Assembly (NCBI GenBank): GCA_900556975.1
Contig: USQZ01000042.1
Coordinates: forward strand, 1-15,571
Origin: an uncultured Clostridium sp.
GTDB lineage: Bacteria; Bacillota; Clostridia; TANB77; CAG-508
Direction of reading: 5' to 3'
DNA length: 15,571 bases
Part shown: in pieces, positions 13,452 through 15,571 of the stretch
Layout of the letters: each line of letters starts with the position of its first letter
Numbering within the stretch: position 1 is the first letter of the stretch
Notes under the pieces: model-generated
Told to the model about the DNA's origin: nothing
Databases searched by the model: none
Seen by the model: the letters and a program-made list of their open reading frames with translations, nothing else
Position numbers and translations under genes: made by a program

Positions 13452-14675
13452 TTACATATCATTAATTTTTACATTTCTCTTATGCTCTATTTTCTCCCAT
13501 TGAGTATTTGGTTTGATTATGCATTTTATATTTATAAGTATCCAAGATGCCATAAATACTGGATAAAGTATGATACCTTTCCACATTTTCTTTATCGGTT
13601 TCTTTTCAATAATCATAACAAATATTGCTGTAAATACGGGAACAATAAATGTTGCTACTAGATATTTTATATAGTTAAAAATCAACATTCCTGCTGACAT
13701 TCCATCTGCTAAAAAAATTACAGTGTTGATTGCTAACAATAAGAATGTAACAATCATCATTGGAATTCCCATTAAATAAAGGAAACCATCAAAATTCATT
13801 AATGTTCTATATTCTAAAACACCTTCTGCTAGGTCTTTTGTATAATATTTCATACATTGAAGATGTCCAACTGTCCATCTTGATCTTTGTGACCAACTTT
13901 GTTTAAATTCTGTAGGTTGTTCATCATAAACTATCGCATCTGTTGCCCAACCTAATTTTCTACCTTTAGCTATATTTTTAAGTGAAAATTCTATATCTTC
14001 TGTTAAAGTTATAGTGTCCCAACCTGTTGGTTTGATTAAGTTGAAGTCTACCATAAATCCTGTACCATTGATTAATGGTGATAATCCTAAGTTGTATCTT
14101 GCTAGATGGTAGAATCTATTCATCATCCAATAGAATAATGCATATCCTGCTGAAATCCAACTATCTGCGGGGTTCTTTATATCTCTATATCCTTGAACAA
14201 TCTCTTCGCCCTGACATAGTTTTTTGTTCATTGCATTTAAGAAGTTTTTATCAACTACGTTATCTGCATCGAATACACAGAAAGCATCATAATCTGCATT
14301 TTCTTTTATTTTTTGATTCAAAAACCATTGCATTGCAAATCCTTTTGTTTTTCTTTTTTCATCGAATCTTTCATAAACAATAGCTCCTAAGTTTTTTGCT
14401 ATTTGAGCTGTGTTGTCTGTGCAGTTGTCTGCAATTACATATATGTCATATAATTCTTTTGGATAATCTAATGCTTGTAAACTTTCAACTAGAGCGCCTA
14501 TAACAGATGCTTCGTTGTGTGCAGGTAAAATCATCATGAATTTATGTTTTTTATTTTTTATTAATGGCTTTTCTTTAAATTGTATTAGAGCACAAGCACT
14601 TATAATTAATTGGTATAACCAATATATAACTATGATCCATCCAAGTGCTTGTTGAAGTATATAAATATATTTCAT
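13452..14675 (-). CDS. Membrane glycosyltransferase, family 2 (processive-type)
   Basis: A 407-residue enzyme predicted to transfer a sugar from a nucleotide-sugar donor at the cytoplasmic membrane, probably for an extracellular or wall polysaccharide. It has an N-terminal membrane helix (about residues 8-33). The GT-A fold follows, with ILPAHNEASVIGALVESL (49-66), a nucleotide-binding ADNCTDNT (82-89), the metal-binding FDADN (135-139), acceptor-site TED (225-227) and the QRSRW motif (263-267), a form of the Q(Q/R)xRW signature of cellulose/chitin/PNAG synthase-like enzymes. Three or more C-terminal membrane helices lie between about 295 and 382. Sugar and acceptor cannot be read from the sequence. 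The start is an ATG with a purine-rich GAAAGAGG upstream. It lies 24 nt after pnp and is followed at once by a large hairpin terminator, so it ends its transcript. Family assignment is firm; the exact role is unknown. Confidence 0.9.
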   Translation of the reverse strand: MKYIYILQQALGWIIVIYWLYQLIISACALIQFKEKPLIKNKKHKFMMILPAHNEASVIGALVESLQALDYPKELYDIYVIADNCTDNTAQIAKNLGAIVYERFDEKRKTKGFAMQWFLNQKIKENADYDAFCVFDADNVVDKNFLNAMNKKLCQGEEIVQGYRDIKNPADSWISAGYALFYWMMNRFYHLARYNLGLSPLINGTGFMVDFNLIKPTGWDTITLTEDIEFSLKNIAKGRKLGWATDAIVYDEQPTEFKQSWSQRSRWTVGHLQCMKYYTKDLAEGVLEYRTLMNFDGFLYLMGIPMMIVTFLLLAINTVIFLADGMSAGMLIFNYIKYLVATFIVPVFTAIFVMIIEKKPIKKMWKGIILYPVFMASWILINIKCIIKPNTQWEKIEHKRNVKINDM

Positions 14676-14699
14676 ATTTTCTACCTCTTTCTTCTTTCC

Positions 14700-15571
14700 T
14701 TATTCTTCTACTTTTTCTTGTTCTGATTTATTTTCTTCTTTTTTCTCTTCTTCTTCACCAAATCTCATTGTTAGATTTACTCTATCTTGGTCATCTATAT
14801 CAGTTACTTTTACCATAACCTCTTGTCCAACCTTTAAGAAATCTTCAACTTTTTCAACTCTTTCTTTTGTTATTTTTGATTTATGAACTAAGCCTTCTTT
14901 TCCTCCGCCTATTGCTACGAAAGCTCCAAATGTCATTATTTTTGTTACTTTACCTTTATAAATTTTTCCTACTTCAATTTCTCTAGCAATCTCTTCTATC
15001 ATTTCTAAAGCTCTATCTCCATTTGCGCCTTCTGATGTGTATATAAATACTGTTCCGTCTTCTTCGATGTCTATTTTAACGCCTGTTTCATCAATAATTT
15101 TATTTATCATTTTTCCACCAGGTCCGATTACATCTTTTATTTTATCTACACTAATTTTTGTATTAATAATCTTTGGAGCATATTTTGAAACATCTGCTCT
15201 TGGTTCAGCTATTACTGGTTTCATTATATCATCTAATATATGTTTTCTAGCTTTTCTAGTTCTTTCAAAAGCTTCTGCTATTATATCATATGATAATCCA
15301 TCAACTTTTATATCTACTTGAATAGCTGTAATTCCTTTTTCTGTTCCACCAACTTTGAAGTCCATATCACCGAAGAAATCTTCTATTCCTTGGATATCTG
15401 TAAGCATTACATAATTTTTATCATCATTAGGATCTGTTACTAATCCAGTTGAAATACCTGCAACAGGTCTTTTAATTGGAACACCAGCATCCATTAATGC
15501 TAAAGTACTTCCACAAATACTTGCTTGTGATGTTGAACCATTTGAAGATAATACTTCTGATACAACTCTTA
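14700..15571 (-). CDS. pnp: Polynucleotide phosphorylase, C-terminal part (cut by window edge)
   Basis: This is the 3' portion of the 3'-to-5' exoribonuclease that phosphorolytically degrades mRNA and works in RNA turnover complexes. The reading frame stays open to the right edge, so the true start lies outside the window; an internal Met at 15494 is not the start. The visible part begins in the second RNase PH domain (EVLSSNGSTSQASICGSTLA, then MDAGVPIKRPVAGI). It includes the acidic GDMDFKVGGTEKGI segment, where catalytic aspartates lie in this family. Next comes a KH domain with its GxxG loop (IGPGGKMINKI, near 15095-15130), then an S1 RNA-binding domain (GKIYKGKVTKIMTFGAFVAI onward). The protein ends in a Glu/Lys-rich tail. 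All domains are intact and no frame break is seen. The glycosyltransferase gene follows 24 nt downstream on the same strand, so the two may be co-transcribed. The identification is very secure. Confidence 0.97.
   Translation of the reverse strand, partial: RVVSEVLSSNGSTSQASICGSTLALMDAGVPIKRPVAGISTGLVTDPNDDKNYVMLTDIQGIEDFFGDMDFKVGGTEKGITAIQVDIKVDGLSYDIIAEAFERTRKARKHILDDIMKPVIAEPRADVSKYAPKIINTKISVDKIKDVIGPGGKMINKIIDETGVKIDIEEDGTVFIYTSEGANGDRALEMIEEIAREIEVGKIYKGKVTKIMTFGAFVAIGGGKEGLVHKSKITKERVEKVEDFLKVGQEVMVKVTDIDDQDRVNLTMRFGEEEEKKEENKSEQEKVEE

Noticed and set aside
1..15571. CRISPR array, insertion sequence, tRNA or rRNA gene, prophage
   Set aside because: No regularly spaced repeats, transposase or integrase sequence, cloverleaf or rRNA-like stretch was seen on either strand.

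Overview
The window is very AT-rich and reads like the chromosome of a spore-forming member of the Clostridia, probably an uncultured gut-type lineage. The evidence is a complete spoIIIA sporulation operon, Firmicute-style murB and yvcK genes, a clostridial pilin-like protein, AGA as the dominant arginine codon and strong AGGAG-type ribosome binding sites. I cannot name a genus. All genes but one lie on the minus strand.

Layout, in the direction of minus-strand transcription. (1) 15571-14700: 3' part of pnp (polynucleotide phosphorylase), cut by the window edge. It is followed after 24 nt by a membrane family-2 glycosyltransferase (14675-13452), which ends in a large hairpin terminator. (2) 13238-7261: a likely operon with its own promoter, encoding a pilin-like protein, MurB (peptidoglycan precursor synthesis), YvcK (carbon flux and cell-wall regulator), a glycogen-debranching-type enzyme and HolA (DNA polymerase III delta). 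(3) 7188-5881: an unrecognised membrane-anchored secreted protein with its own promoter. (4) 5317/5326-5763: the only plus-strand gene, a small two-helix membrane protein with its own promoter and two terminators. (5) 5054-47: spoIIIAA-AB-AC-AD-AE-AF-AG-AH, the mother-cell half of the SpoIIIA-SpoIIQ feeding-tube channel used during endospore formation.

The most unusual signal is in spoIIIA. spoIIIAA and spoIIIAE each carry one +1 reading-frame break and are otherwise well preserved. At both breaks the in-frame codon is CGG. Skipping its C restores a normal protein: the Walker A motif GSPGSGKT in SpoIIIAA, and a continuous membrane protein in SpoIIIAE. I checked every CCG on the plus strand (CGG on the minus strand) against the reading frames. 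These two are the only in-frame CGG codons in the window. This fits +1 recoding, or four-base decoding, at a nearly unused or unassigned CGG codon. Two sequencing errors or early pseudogenisation remain possible.

A second unusual feature lies in the same operon. A near-identical module (purine-rich Shine-Dalgarno-like GAAAGGGAT, a perfect 9-bp hairpin, then ATGCGA) sits before spoIIIAF and again before spoIIIAH. It looks like a duplicated translation-initiation element in which the hairpin brings a distant ribosome binding site close to the start codon. Before spoIIIAH it opens a five-codon leader frame that overlaps the real start.

No tRNA, rRNA, insertion sequence, CRISPR array or prophage was seen. 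There is no gene-free stretch longer than 300 bases.
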